DNA of 64,000 nt from Canna indica (Eukaryota > Streptophyta > Magnoliopsida > Zingiberales > Cannaceae): NCBI GenBank assembly GCA_034359265.1, contig CP136896.1:35826001-35890000 (forward strand). The letters run 5' to 3'. Position 1 is the stretch's first letter; each line of letters starts with the position of its first letter. The notes beneath the pieces are model-generated. The model ran no database searches and was not told where the DNA came from. It worked only from the letters and a program-made list of their open reading frames with translations. Made by a program: the position numbers and the translations under genes. Below are positions 1 through 9,999 of this stretch, in pieces.

Positions 1-91
1 GCCGATACCCCGAAGTTCAATCAGTCTGCTTCGTTCAAGATTCTATTCGAAAAATAGTGCAATTCTGTGCATTAGTCTGTCGAGAATAACT

Positions 92-109
92 CGATTAACA
101 ACTTCTCCC
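92..109. other. Near-invariant box of the monomer (first copy)
   Basis: CGATTAACAACTTCTCCC is the core of a stretch (86-111 in the first unit) that is almost unchanged in all families, whereas bases 24-80 separate them. The few departures I noticed are single-copy or recently copied: AAC deletion near 744, TTATCCC at 21714 and 25260, TTCTCTCATC at 14620, 15749 and 26876, GATCAAC at 61877 and 62522. Such an island suggests constraint, for example a protein-binding site, but conversion could also produce it. No known box was recognised. Confidence 0.6.
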
Positions 110-123
110 ATCGCAGTGAATGT

Positions 124-146
124 TCTGGAGTCGCTCGGTACTCAGA
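124..146. other. Imperfect dyad in every monomer (first copy)
   Basis: The arms TCTGgAGT and ACTCAGA pair over seven bases, with one bulged G and a GC-rich loop of 8 bases. Where the tail reads GGGACTC the pairing extends to eight (TCTGgAGTC with GACTCAGA) and the loop shrinks to GCTCGG. Both common tail versions, GGTACTC and GGGACTC, keep the symmetry. Short dyads are known features of many centromeric satellites; any role here is inference. Confidence 0.65.
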
Positions 147-162
147 TTACTGGGCGTTTCGA

Positions 163-323
163 GCCGATACCCCGAAGTTCAATCAGTCGGCCTCGTTCAA
201 AATCAATTCGAAAAATCGTGCAATTCTTTGCATTATTCTGTCAAAAATAACTCGATTAACAACTTCTCCCATCACAGTGAATGTTCTGGAGTCGCTCGGG
301 TCTTAGATTACAGGGCGTTTCGA
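163..323. repeat. Type B monomer (reference, 161 bp)
   Basis: Recognised by TCGGCCTCG, by AAAATCAATTCG in place of AAGATTCTATTCG, and by CGTGCAATTCTTTGCAT. The tail is CATCACAG and normally GGGACTCAGATTACAGGG; this copy reads GGGTCTTAG instead. It follows A in almost every copy. A subtype B' with CAATCAATCGG occurs at 47745, 52909 and 56298, after an ordinary B. Confidence 0.9.
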
Positions 324-484
324 GCCGATACCCCGAAGTTCAATCAGTCGGCATCGTTCAAGATCTATTCGAAAAATCATGCAATTCTTTGCATTAGTCT
401 GTCAAAAATAACTCGATTAACAACTTCTCCCATCATAGTTAATGTTCTGGAGTCGCTCGGGACTCAGATTACAGGGCGTTTCGA
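324..484. repeat. Type C monomer (reference, 161 bp)
   Basis: Recognised by TCGGCATCG, ATTCGAAAAATCATGC and above all the tail CATCATAGTTAATG. Most copies between 4 and 40 kb begin GCCTATA. A subtype C2 carries GATCTGTTCG and CATCATTGTTAATG (17742, 20159, 23544, 27255, 29675, 33386, 35966, 38225, 40484). C' begins GCTGATA with TCGACATCG and so looks like an E/C hybrid that was later amplified (31934, 42743, 45163 and others). C is normally followed by D. Confidence 0.88.
379..394. other. Short inverted repeat ATGCAA-TTCT-TTGCAT (first copy)
   Basis: A perfect six-base-arm, four-base-loop hairpin in C, E, F and H units (AATCATGCAATTCTTTGCATT). B has five-base arms (219-232). In A, G and I the right arm changes to CTGTGCA or ATGTGCA and only four bases pair; D (GTGTAATTCTGTGCA) loses the pairing. 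So this dyad divides the families, unlike the one at 124-146. Confidence 0.6.
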
Positions 485-646
485 GCCGATACCCCAAATT
501 TCAATCAGTCGGCTTCGTTCAAGATTCTATTCGAAAAATCGTGTAATTCTGTGCATTAGTCTGTAAAAAATAACTCGATTAACAACTTCTCCCATCGCAG
601 TGAATGTTCTGGAGTCGCTCGGTACTCAGATTACTGGGCGTTTCGA
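485..646. repeat. Type D monomer (reference, 162 bp)
   Basis: Recognised by CCCCAAATTTCAATC (or CCGAATTTC), by CGTGTAATTCTGTGC and by CTGTAAAAAATAACTCG. The tail is CATCGCAG and GGTACTCAGATTACTGGG. Nearly always preceded by C and followed by E. D is absent after the copy at 57427. Confidence 0.9.
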
Positions 647-804
647 GCTGATACCCCGAAGTTCAATCAGTCGGCATCGTTCAAGATCTATTCGAAAAAT
701 CATGCAATTCTTTGCATTAGTCTGTCAAAAATAACTCGATTAACTTCTCCCATCACAGTGAATGTTCTGGAGTCGCTCGGGACTCAGATTACTGGGCGTT
801 TCGA
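647..804. repeat. Type E monomer with 3-bp deletion (158 bp)
   Basis: Type E begins GCTGATA and has TCGGCATCG plus ATTCGAAAAATCATGC. In A-I-E modules it has TCGACATCG. This copy has lost AAC from the otherwise nearly invariant GATTAACAACTTC box (junction near 744), so the unit is 158 bp. I found no other monomer with this deletion, so it looks private and recent. Confidence 0.88.
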
Positions 805-965
805 GCTGATACCCCGAAGTTCAATCAGTCGGCATCGTTCAAGATCTATTAGAAAAATCATGCAATTCTTTGCATTAGTCTGTCAAAAATAACTCGATTA
901 ACAACTTCTCCCATCACAGTGAATGTTCTGGAGTGGCTCGGGACTCAGATTACAGGGTGTTTCGA
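805..965. repeat. Type F monomer (reference, 161 bp)
   Basis: Begins GCTGATA, has TCGGCATCG and the hallmark GATCTATTAGAAAAATC, where E has ATTCG. The usual tail is CATCACAG and GGGACTCAGATTACAGGG; this copy has GGAGTGGCTCGG. F normally closes a module and is followed by A, C or F. Confidence 0.9.
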
Positions 966-1933
966 GCCGATACCCCGAAGTTCAATCAGTCTGCTTCGTT
1001 CAAGATTCTATTCGAAAAATAGTGCAATTCTGTGCATTAGTCTGTCGAGAATAACTCGATTAACAACTTCTCCCATCGCAGTGAATGTTCTCGAGTCGCT
1101 CGGTACTCAGATTACTGGGCGTTTCAAGCCGATACCCCGAAGTTCAATCAGTCGGCTTCGTTCAAAATCAATTCGAAAAATCATGCAATTATGTGCATTA
1201 GTCTGTCAAAAATAACTCGATTAACAACTTCTCCCATCGCAGTGAATGTTCTGGAGTCGCTCGGTACTCAGATTACTGGGCGTTTCGAGCTGATACCCCG
1301 AAGTTCATTCAGTCGGCATCGTTCAAGATCTATTAGAAAAATCATGCAATTCTTTGCATTAGTCTGTCAAAAATAACTCGATTAACAACTTCTCCCATCA
1401 CAGTGAATGTTCTGGAGTGGCTCGGGACTCAGATTACAGGGTGTTTCGAGCCGATACCCCGAAGTTCAATCAGTCTGCTTCGTTAAAGATTCTATTCGAA
1501 AAATAGTGCAATTCTGTGCATTAGTCTGTCGAGAATAACTCGATTAACAACTTCTCCCATCGCAGTGAATGTTCTCGAGTCGCTCGGTACTCAGATTACT
1601 GGGCGTTTCAAGCCGATACCCCGAAGTACAATCAGTCGGCTTCGTTCTATATCAATTCGAAAAATCATGCAATTATGTGCATTAGTCTGTCAAAAATAAC
1701 TCGATTAACAACTTCTCCCATCGCAGTGAATGTTCTGGAGTCGCTCGGTACTCAGATTACTGGGCGTTTCGAGCTGATACCCCGAAGTTCAATCAGTCGA
1801 CATCGTTCAAGATCTATTCGAAAAATCATGCAATTCTTTGCATTAGTCTGTCAAAAATAACTCGATTAACAACTTCTCCCATCACAGTGAATGTTCTGGA
1901 GTCGCTCGGGACTCAGATTACAGGGCGTTTCGA
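966..1933. repeat. Two A-I-(F/E) triplets (484 bp each)
   Basis: The order is A 966, I 1128, F 1289, A 1450, I 1612, E 1773. Type I combines TCGGCTTCG, AAAATCAATTCG and ATGCAATTATGTG, and is preceded by CGTTTCAAG. Each triplet is 162+161+161 = 484 bp, as measured. The first triplet ends with an ATTAG unit (F), the second with a TCGACATCG, ATTCG unit (E). Private changes include CGTTAAAG in the second A and AGTACAATC in the second I. Confidence 0.88.
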
Positions 1934-2740
1934 GCCGATACCCCGAAGTTCAATCAGTCTGCTTCGTTCAAGATTCTATTCGAAAAATAGTGCAATTCTG
2001 TGCATTAGTCTGTCGAGAATAACTCGATTAACAACTTCTCCCATCGCAGTGAATGTTCTGGAGTCGCTCGGTACTCAGATTTCTGGGCGTTTCGAGCCGA
2101 TACCCCGAAGTTCAATCAGTCGGCCTCGTTCAAAATCAATTCGAAAAATCGTGCAATTCTTTGCATTATTCTGTCAAAAATAACTCGATTAACAACTTCT
2201 CCCATCACAGTGAATGTTCTGGAGTCGCTCGGGACTCAGATTACAGGGCGTTTCGAGCCGATACCCCGAAGTTCAATCAGTCTGCTTCGTTCAAGATTCT
2301 ATTCGAAAAATAGTGCAATTCTGTGCATTAGTCTGTCGAGAATAACTCGATTAACAACTTCTCCCATCGCAGTGAATGTTCTGGAGTCGCTCGGTACTCA
2401 GATTACTGGGCGTTTCAAGCCGATACCCCGAAGTTCAATCAGTCGGCTTTGTTCAAAATCAATTCGAAAAATCACGCAATTATGTGCATTAGTCTGTCAA
2501 AAATAACTCGATTAACAACTTCTCCCATCGCAGTGAATGTTCTGGAGTCGCTCGGTACTCAGATTACTGGGCGTTTCGAGCTGATACCCCGAAGTTCAAT
2601 CAGTCGACATCGTTCAAGATCTATTCGAAAAATCATGCAATTCTTTGAATTAGTCTGTCAAAAATAACTCGATTAACAACTTCTCCCATCACAGTGAATG
2701 TTCTGGAATCGCTCGGGACTCAGATTACAGGGCGTTTCGA
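1934..2740. repeat. A-B-A-I-E block (807 bp)
   Basis: A 1934, B 2096, A 2257, I 2419, E 2580. Length is 162+161+162+161+161 = 807. Private changes are CAGATTTCTGGG in the tail of the first A, CGGCTTTG in I and TTTGAATTAG in E. Confidence 0.87.
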
Positions 2741-4838
2741 GCCGATACCCCAAAGTTCAATCAGTCTGCTTCGTTCAAGATTCTATTCGAAAAATAGTGC
2801 AATTCTGTGCATTAGTCTGTCGAGAATAACTCGATTAACAACTTCTCCCATCGCAGTGAATGTTCTGGAGTCGCTCGGTACTCAAATTACTGGGCGTTTC
2901 GAGCCGATACCCCGAAGTTCAATCAGTCGGCCTCGTTCAAAATCAATTCGAAAAATCGTGCAATTCTTTGCATTATTCTGTCAAAAATAACTCGATTAAC
3001 AACTTCTCCCATCACAGTGAATGTTCTGGAGTCGCTCGGGACTCAGATTACAGGGCGTTTCGAGCCTATACCCCGAAGTTCAATCAGTCGGCATCGTTCA
3101 AGTTCTATTCGAAAAATCATGCAATTCTTTGCATTAGTCTGTCAAAAATAACTCGATTAACAACTTCTCCCATAATAGTTAATGTTCTGGAGTCGCTCGG
3201 GACTCAGATTACAGGGCGTTTCGAGCCGATACCCCGAATTTCAATCAGTCGGCTTCGTTCAAGATTCTATTCGAAAAATCGTGTAATTCTGTGCATTAGT
3301 CTGTAAAAAATAACTCGATTAACAACTTCTCCCATCGCAGTGAATGTTCTGGAGTCGCTCGGTACTCAGATTACTGGGCATTTCGAGCTGATACCCCGAA
3401 GTTCAATCAGTCGGCATCGTTCAAGATCTATTCGAAAAATCATGCAATTCTTTGCATTAGTCTGTCAAAAATAACTCGATTAACAACTTCTCCCATCACA
3501 GTGAATGTTCTGGAGTCGCTCGGTACTCAGATTACTGGGCGTTTCGAGCTGATACCCCGAAGTTCAATCAGTCGGCATCGTTCAAGATCTATTAGAAAAA
3601 TCATGCAATTCTTTGCATTAGTCTATCAAAAATAACTCGATTAACAACTTCTCCCATCACACTGAATGTTCTGGAGTCGCTCGGGACTCAGATTACATGG
3701 CGTTTCGAGCCGATACCCCGAAGTTCAATCAGTCTGCTTCGTTCAAGATTCTATTCGAAAAATAGTGCAATTCTGTGCATTAGTCTGTCGAGAATAACTC
3801 GATTAACAACTTCTCCCATCGCAGTGAATGTTCTGGAGTCGCTCGGTACTCAGATTACTGGGCGTTTCGAGCCGATACCCCGAAGTTCAATCAGTCGGCC
3901 TCGTTCAAAATCAATTCGAAAAATCGTGCAATTCTTTGCATTATTTTGTCAAAAATAACTCGATTAACAACTTCTCCCATCACAGTGAATGTTCTGGAGT
4001 CGCTCGGGACTCAGATTACAGGGCGTTTCGAGCCTATACCCCGAAGTTCAATCAGTCGGCATCGTTCAAGATCTATTCGAAAAATCATGCAATTCTTTGC
4101 ATTAGTCTGTCAAAAATAACTCGATTAACAACTTCTCCCATCATAGTTAATGTTCTGGAGTCGCTCGGGACTCAGATTACAGGGCGTTTCGATCCGATAC
4201 CCCAAATTTCAATCTGTCGGCTTCGTTCAAGATTCTATTCGAAAAATCGTGTAATTCTGTGCATTAGTCTGTAAAAAATAACTCGATTAACAACTTCTCC
4301 CATCGCAGTGAATGTTCTGGAGTCGCTCGGTACTCAGATTACTGGGCATTTCGAGCTGATACCCCGAAGTTCAATCAGTCGGCATCGTTCAAGATCTATT
4401 CGAAAAATCGTGCAATTCTTTGCATTATTCTGTCAAAAATAACTCGATTAACAACTTCTCCCATCACAGTGAATGTTCTGGAGTCGCTCGGGACTCAGAT
4501 TACAGGGCGTTTCGAGCCTATACCCCGAAGTTCAATCAGTCGGCATCGTTCACGATCTATTCGAAAAATCATGCAATTCTTTGCATTAGTCTGTCAAAAA
4601 TAACTCGATTAACAACTTCTACCATCATAGTTAATGTTCTGGAGTCGCTTGGGACTCAGATTACAGGGCGTTTCGATCCGATACCCCAAATTTCAATCAG
4701 TCGGCTTCGTTCAAGATTCTATTCGAAAAATCGTGTAATTCTGTGCATTAGTCTGTAAAAAATAACTCGATTAACAACTTCTCCCATCGCAGTGAATGTT
4801 CTGGAGTCGCTCGGTACTCAGATTACTGGGCATTTCGA
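2741..4838. repeat. A-B-C-D-E-F then A-B-C-D-EB-C-D mosaic
   Basis: A 2741, B 2903, C 3064, D 3225, E 3387, F 3548, A 3709, B 3871, C 4032, D 4193, EB 4355, C 4516, D 4677. Both halves start with A-B-C-D and then differ. The unit at 4355 is an E/B hybrid: it starts like E (GCTGATA, GGCATCG) and ends like B (CGTGCAATTCTTTGCATTATTCTG). From D 4193 on, several D units begin TCCGATA (GATCCG instead of GAGCCG), a marker shared with the 17-mer region that follows. Confidence 0.87.
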
Positions 4839-5967
4839 GCTGATACCCCGAAGTTCAATCAGTCGGCCTCGTTCAAAATCAATTCGAAAAATCGTGCAAT
4901 TCTTTGCATTATTCTGTCAAAAATAACTTGATTAACAACTTCTCCCATCACAGTGAATGTTCTGGAGTCGCTCGGGACTCAGATTACAGGGCGTTTCGAG
5001 CCTATACCCCGAAGTTCAATCAGTCGGCATCGTTCACGATCTATTCGAAAAATCATGCAATTCTTTGCATTAGTCTGTCAAAAATAACTCGATTAACAAC
5101 TTCTACCATCATAGTTAATGTTCTGGAGTCGCTCGGGACTCAGATTACAGGGCGTTTCGATCCGATACCCCAAATTTCAATCAGTCGGCTTCGTTCAAGA
5201 TTCTATTCGAAAAATCGTGTAATTCTGTGCATTAGTCTGTAAAAAATAACTCGATTAACAACTTCTCCCATCGCAGTGAATGTTCTGGAGTCGCTCGGTA
5301 CTCAGATTACTGGGCATTTCGAGCTGATACCCCGAAGTTCAATCAGTCGGCATCGTTCAAGATCTATTCGAAAAATCATGCAATTCTTTGCATTAGTCTG
5401 TCAAAAATAACTCGATTAACAACTTCTCCCATCACAGTGAATGTTCTAGAGTCGCTCGGTACTCAGATTACTGGGCGTTTCGAGCTGATACCCCGAAGTT
5501 CAATCAGTCGGCATCGTTCAAGATCTATTAGAAAAATCATGCAATTCTTTGCATTAGTCTGTCAAAAATAACTCGATTAACAACTTCTCCCATCACAGTG
5601 AATGTTCTGGAGTCGCTCGGGACTCAGATTACAGGGCGTTTCGAGCCGATACCCCGAAGTTCAATCAGTCTGCTTCGTTCAAGATTCTATTCGAAAAATA
5701 GTGCAATTCTGTGCATTAGTCTGTCGAGAATAACTCGATTAACAACTTCTCCCATCGCAGTGAATGTTCTGGAGTCGCTCGGTACTCAGATTACTGGGCG
5801 TTTCGAGCCGATACCCCGAAGTTCAATCAGTCGGCCTCGTTCAAAATCAATTCGAGAAATCGTGCAATTCTTTGCATTAGTCTGTCAAAAATAACTCGAT
5901 TAACAACTTCTCCCATCACAGTGAATGTTCTGGAGTCGCTCGGGACTCAGATTACAGGGCATTTCGA

Positions 5968-6128
5968 GCCGATACCCCGAAGTTCAATCAGTCGGCATCG
6001 TTCAAGATCTATTCGAAAAAGCATGCAATTCTTTGCATTAGTCTGTCAAAAATAACTCGATTAACAACTTCTCCCATCACAGTGAATGTTCTGGAGTCGC
6101 TCGGGACTCAGATTACAGGGCGTTTCGA
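5968..6128. repeat. Type H monomer (first copy)
   Basis: H carries GCATTTCGAG just before its start, TCGGCATCG and the hallmark ATTCGAAAAAGCATGC (T to G in AAAAATC). It normally sits between B and G in the A-B-H-G-F module. H is absent left of this point and also right of the copy at 56459. Confidence 0.88.
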
Positions 6129-6290
6129 GCCGATACCCCGAAGTTCAATCAGTTGGCTTCGTTCAAGATTCTATTCGAAAAATCGTGCAATTCTGTGCAT
6201 TAGTCTGTCAAAAATAACTCGATTAACAACTTCTCCCATCGCAGTGAATGTTCTGGAGTCGCTCGGTACTCAGATTACTGGGCGTTTCGA
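6129..6290. repeat. Type G monomer (first copy, 162 bp)
   Basis: G is recognised by CAGTTGGCTTCG, the extra T (GATTCTATTCG), CGTGCAATTCTGTGC and CTGTCAAAAATAACTCG. It is followed by F or, in 47-57 kb, by E. A subtype with the I-like CAATTATGTG appears at 59525, 61784, 62429 and 62752. Another subtype with GCTTTTCGAGCCGAGACC occurs from 30804 to 54361. Confidence 0.88.
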
Positions 6291-7580
6291 GCTGATACCC
6301 CGAAGTTCAATCAGTCGGCATCGTTCAAGATCTATTAGAAAAATCATGCAATTCTTTGCATTAGTCTGTCAAAAATAACTCGATTAACAACTTCTCCCAT
6401 CACAGTGAATGTTCTGGAGTCGCTCGGGACTCAGATTACAGGGCGTTTCGAGCCTATACCCCGAAGTTCAATCAGTCGGCATCGTTCAAGATCTATTCGA
6501 AAAATCATGCAATTCTTTGCATTAGTCTGTCAAAAATAACTCGATTAACAACTTCTCCCATCATAGTTAATGTTCTGGAGTCGCTCGGGACTCAGATTAC
6601 AGGGCGTTTCGAGCCGATACCCCAAATTTCAATCAGTCGGCTTCGTTCAAGATTCTATTCGAAAAATCGTGTAATTCTGTGCATTAGTCTGTAAAAAATA
6701 ACTCGATTAACAACTTCTCCCATCGCAGTGAATGTTCTGGAGTCGCTCGGTACTCAGATTACTGGGCGTTTCGAGCTGATACCCCGAAGTTCAATAAGTC
6801 GGCATCGTTCAAGATCTATTCGAAAAATCATGCAATTCTTTGCATTAGTCTGTCAAAAATAACTCGATTAACAACTTCTCCCATCACAGTGAATGTTCTG
6901 GAGTCGCTCGGTACTCAAATTACTGGGCGTTTCGAGCTGATACCCCGAAGTTCAATCAGTCGGCATCGTTCAAGATCTATTAGAAAAATCATGCAATTCT
7001 TTGCATTAGTCTGTCAAAAATAACTCGATTAACAACTTCTCCCATCGCAGTGAATGTTCTGGAGTCGCTCGGTACTCAGATTACTGGGCGTTTCGAGCTG
7101 ATACCCCGAAGTTCAATCAGTCGGCATCGTTCAAGATCTATTAGAAAAATCATGCAATTCTTTGCATTAGTCTGTCAAAAATAACTCGATTAACAACTTC
7201 TCCCATCACAGTGAATGTTCTGGAGTCGCTCGGGACTCAGATTACAGGGCGTTTCGAGCCTATACCCCGAAGTTCAATCAGTCGGCATCGTTCAAGATCT
7301 ATTCGAAAAATTATGCAATTCTTTGCATTAGTCTGTCAAAAATAACTCGATTAACAACTTCTCCCATCATAGTTAATGTTCTGGAGTCGCTCGGGACTCA
7401 GATTACAGGGCGTTTCGATCCGATACCCCAAATTTCAATCAGTCGGCTTCGTTCAAGATTCTATTCGAAAAATCGTGTAATTCTGTGCATTAGTCTGTAA
7501 AAAATAACTCGATTAACAACTTCTCCCATCGCAGTGAATGTTCTGGAGTCGCTCGGTACTCAGATTACTGGGCATTTCGA

Positions 7581-9999
7581 GCTGATACCCCGAAGTTCAA
7601 TCAGTCGGCCTCGTTCAAAATCAATTCGAAAAATCGTGCAATTCTTTGCATTATTCTGTCAAAAATAACTTGATTAACAACTTCTCCCATCACAGTGAAT
7701 GTTCTGGAGTCGCTCGGGACTCAGATTACAGGGCGTTTCGAGCCTATACCCCGAAGTTCAATCAGTCGGCATCGTTCACGATCTATTCGAAAAATCATGC
7801 AATTCTTTGCATTAGTCTGTCAAAAATAACTCGATTAACAACTTCTACCATCATAGTTAATGTTCTGGAGTCGCTCGGGACTCAGATTACAGGGCGTTTC
7901 GATCCGATACCCCAAATTTCAATCAGTCGGCTTCGTTCAAGATTCTATTCGAAAAATCGTGTAATTCTGTGCATTAGTCTGTAAAAAATAACTCGATTAA
8001 CAACTTCTCCCATCGCAGTGAATGTTCTGGAGTCGCTCGGTACTCAGATTACTGGGCATTTCGAGCTGATACCCCGAAGTTCAATCAGTCGGCATCGTTC
8101 AAGATCTATTCGAAAAATCATGCAATTCTTTGCATTAGTCTGTCAAAAATAACTCGATTAACAACTTCTCCCATCACAGTGAATGTTCTGGAGTCGCTCG
8201 GTACTCAGATTACTGGGCGTTTCGAGCTGATACCCCGAAGTTCAATCAGTCGGCATCGTTCAAGATCTATTCGAAAAATCGTGCAATTCTTTGCATTATT
8301 CTGTCAAAAATAACTCGATTAACAACTTCTCCCATCACAGTGAATGTTCTGGAGTCGCTCGGGACTCAGATTACAGGGCGTTTCGAGCCTATACCCCGAA
8401 GTTCAATCAGTCGGCATCGTTCACGATCTATTCGAAAAATCATGCAATTCTTTGCATTAGTCTGTCAAAAATAACTCGATTAACAACTTCTACCATCATA
8501 GTTAATGTTCTGGAGTCGCTTGGGACTCAGATTACAGGGCGTTTCGATCCGATACCCCAAATTTCAATCAGTCGGCTTCGTTCAAGATTCTATTCGAAAA
8601 ATCGTGTAATTCTGTGCATTAGTCTGTAAAAAATAACTCGATTAACAACTTCTCCCATCGCAGTGAATGTTCTGGAGTCGCTCGGTACTCAGATTACTGG
8701 GCATTTCGAGCTGATACCCCGAAGTTCAATCAGTCGGCCTCGTTCAAAATCAATTCGAAAAATCGTGCAATTCTTTGCATTATTCTGTCAAAAATAACTC
8801 GATTAACAACTTCTCCCATCACAGTGAATGTTCTGGAGTCGCTCGGGTCTTAGATTACAGGGCGTTTCGAGCCGATACCCCGAAGTTCAATCAGTCGGCA
8901 TCGTTCAAGATCTATTCGAAAAATCATGCAATTCTTTGCATTAGTCTGTCAAAAATAACTCGATTAACAACTTCTCCCATCATAGTTAATGTTCTGGAGT
9001 CGCTCGGGACTCAGATTACAGGGCGTTTCGAGCCGATACCCCAAATTTCAATCAGTCGGCTTCGTTCAAGATTCTATTCGAAAAATCGTGTAATTCTGTG
9101 CATTAGTCTGTAAAAAATAACTCGATTAACAACTTCTCCCATCGCAGTGAATGTTCTGGAGTCGCTCGGTACTCAGATTACTGGGCGTTTCGAGCTGATA
9201 CCCCGAAGTTCAATCAGTCGGCATCGTTCAAGATCTATTCGAAAAATCATGCAATTCTTTGCATTAGTCTGTCAAAAATAACTCGATTAACAACTTCTCC
9301 CATCACAGTGAATGTTCTGGAGTCGCTCGGTACTCAAATTACTGGGCGTTTCGAGCTGATACCCCGAAGTTCAATCAGTCGGCATCGTTCAAGATCTATT
9401 AGAAAAATCATGCAATTCTTTGCATTAGTCTGTCAAAAATAACTCGATTAACAACTTCTCCCATCGCAGTGAATGTTCTGGAGTCGCTCGGTACTCAGAT
9501 TACTGGGCGTTTCGAGCTGATACCCCGAAGTTCAATCAGTCGGCATCGTTCAAGATCTATTAGAAAAATCATGCAATTCTTTGCATTAGTCTGTCAAAAA
9601 TAACTCGATTAACAACTTCTCCCATCACAGTGAATGTTCTGGAGTCGCTCGGGACTCAGATTACAGGGCGTTTCGAGCCTATACCCCGAAGTTCAATCAG
9701 TCGGCATCGTTCAAGATCTATTCGAAAAATTATGCAATTCTTTGCATTAGTCTGTCAAAAATAACTCGATTAACAACTTCTCCCATCATAGTTAATGTTC
9801 TGGAGTCGCTCGGGACTCAGATTACAGGGCGTTTCGATCCGATACCCCAAATTTCAATCAGTCGGCTTCGTTCAAGATTCTATTCGAAAAATCGTGTAAT
9901 TCTGTGCATTAGTCTGTAAAAAATAACTCGATTAACAACTTCTCCCATCGCAGTGAATGTTCTGGAGTCGCTCGGTACTCAGATTACTGGGCATTTCGA
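7581..9999. repeat. 15-monomer block between 17-mer copies (2419 bp)
   Basis: EB-C-D-E-EB-C-D-EB-C-D-E-F-F-C-D, starting at 7581, 7742, 7903, 8065, 8226, 8387, 8548, 8710, 8871, 9032, 9194, 9355, 9516, 9677, 9838. Four 162-bp and eleven 161-bp units predict 2419 bp, as measured. It lacks the A-B-H-G-F module. EB at 8226 has the later E/B switch, as at 4355. B 163 and EB 8710 share GGGTCTTAG in their tails, linking this block to the left edge of the window. Confidence 0.9.

Larger units (their letters stand above)
1..162. repeat. Type A monomer (reference unit, 162 bp)
   Basis: First full unit, used here as the coordinate reference. Diagnostic bases are TCTGCTTCG at 24-32, the extra T in GATTCTATTCG at 39-49, AAATAGTGC at 52-60, CTGTCGAGAA at 77-86, CATCGCAG at 109-116 and GGTACTCAGATTACTGGG in its tail. 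Type A almost always opens a module and is followed by B or I. It keeps one open frame from end to end because 162 is divisible by 3. Confidence 0.93.
4839..7580. repeat. 17-monomer HOR, copy 1 (2742 bp)
   Basis: The order is EB-C-D-E-F-A-B-H-G-F-C-D-E-F-F-C-D, starting at 4839, 5000, 5161, 5323, 5484, 5645, 5807, 5968, 6129, 6291, 6452, 6613, 6775, 6936, 7097, 7258, 7419. Five 162-bp and twelve 161-bp units predict 2742 bp, the measured spacing to the next EB. EB starts like E and switches to B before GGCCTCG. Markers shared with copies 2 and 3 include CAATAAGTCGG in E 6775 and GAAAAAGCATGC in H; ATTCGAGAAATC in B is shared with copy 2 only. Confidence 0.92.

Noticed and set aside
12..26. 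tRNA-like B box (AGTTCAATC)
   Set aside because: Only GTTC-A matches the B-box pattern; the final CC is absent, and no A box or cloverleaf can be drawn at the right distance.
124..146. Possible hairpin terminator or small RNA stem
   Set aside because: The stem is short, has a bulge, is present in every monomer and is not followed by a T run.
158..175. CENP-B box (TTCGnnnnAnnCGGG)
   Set aside because: TTTCGAGCCGATACCCC and TTCGAAAAATCGTGC share only the TTCG part plus scattered bases. The CGGG half and the required spacing are missing on both strands.
379..394. Octamer (ATTTGCAT) promoter element
   Set aside because: The sequence is CTTTGCAT, one base off, and it lies within an inverted repeat of the satellite with no TATA element nearby.
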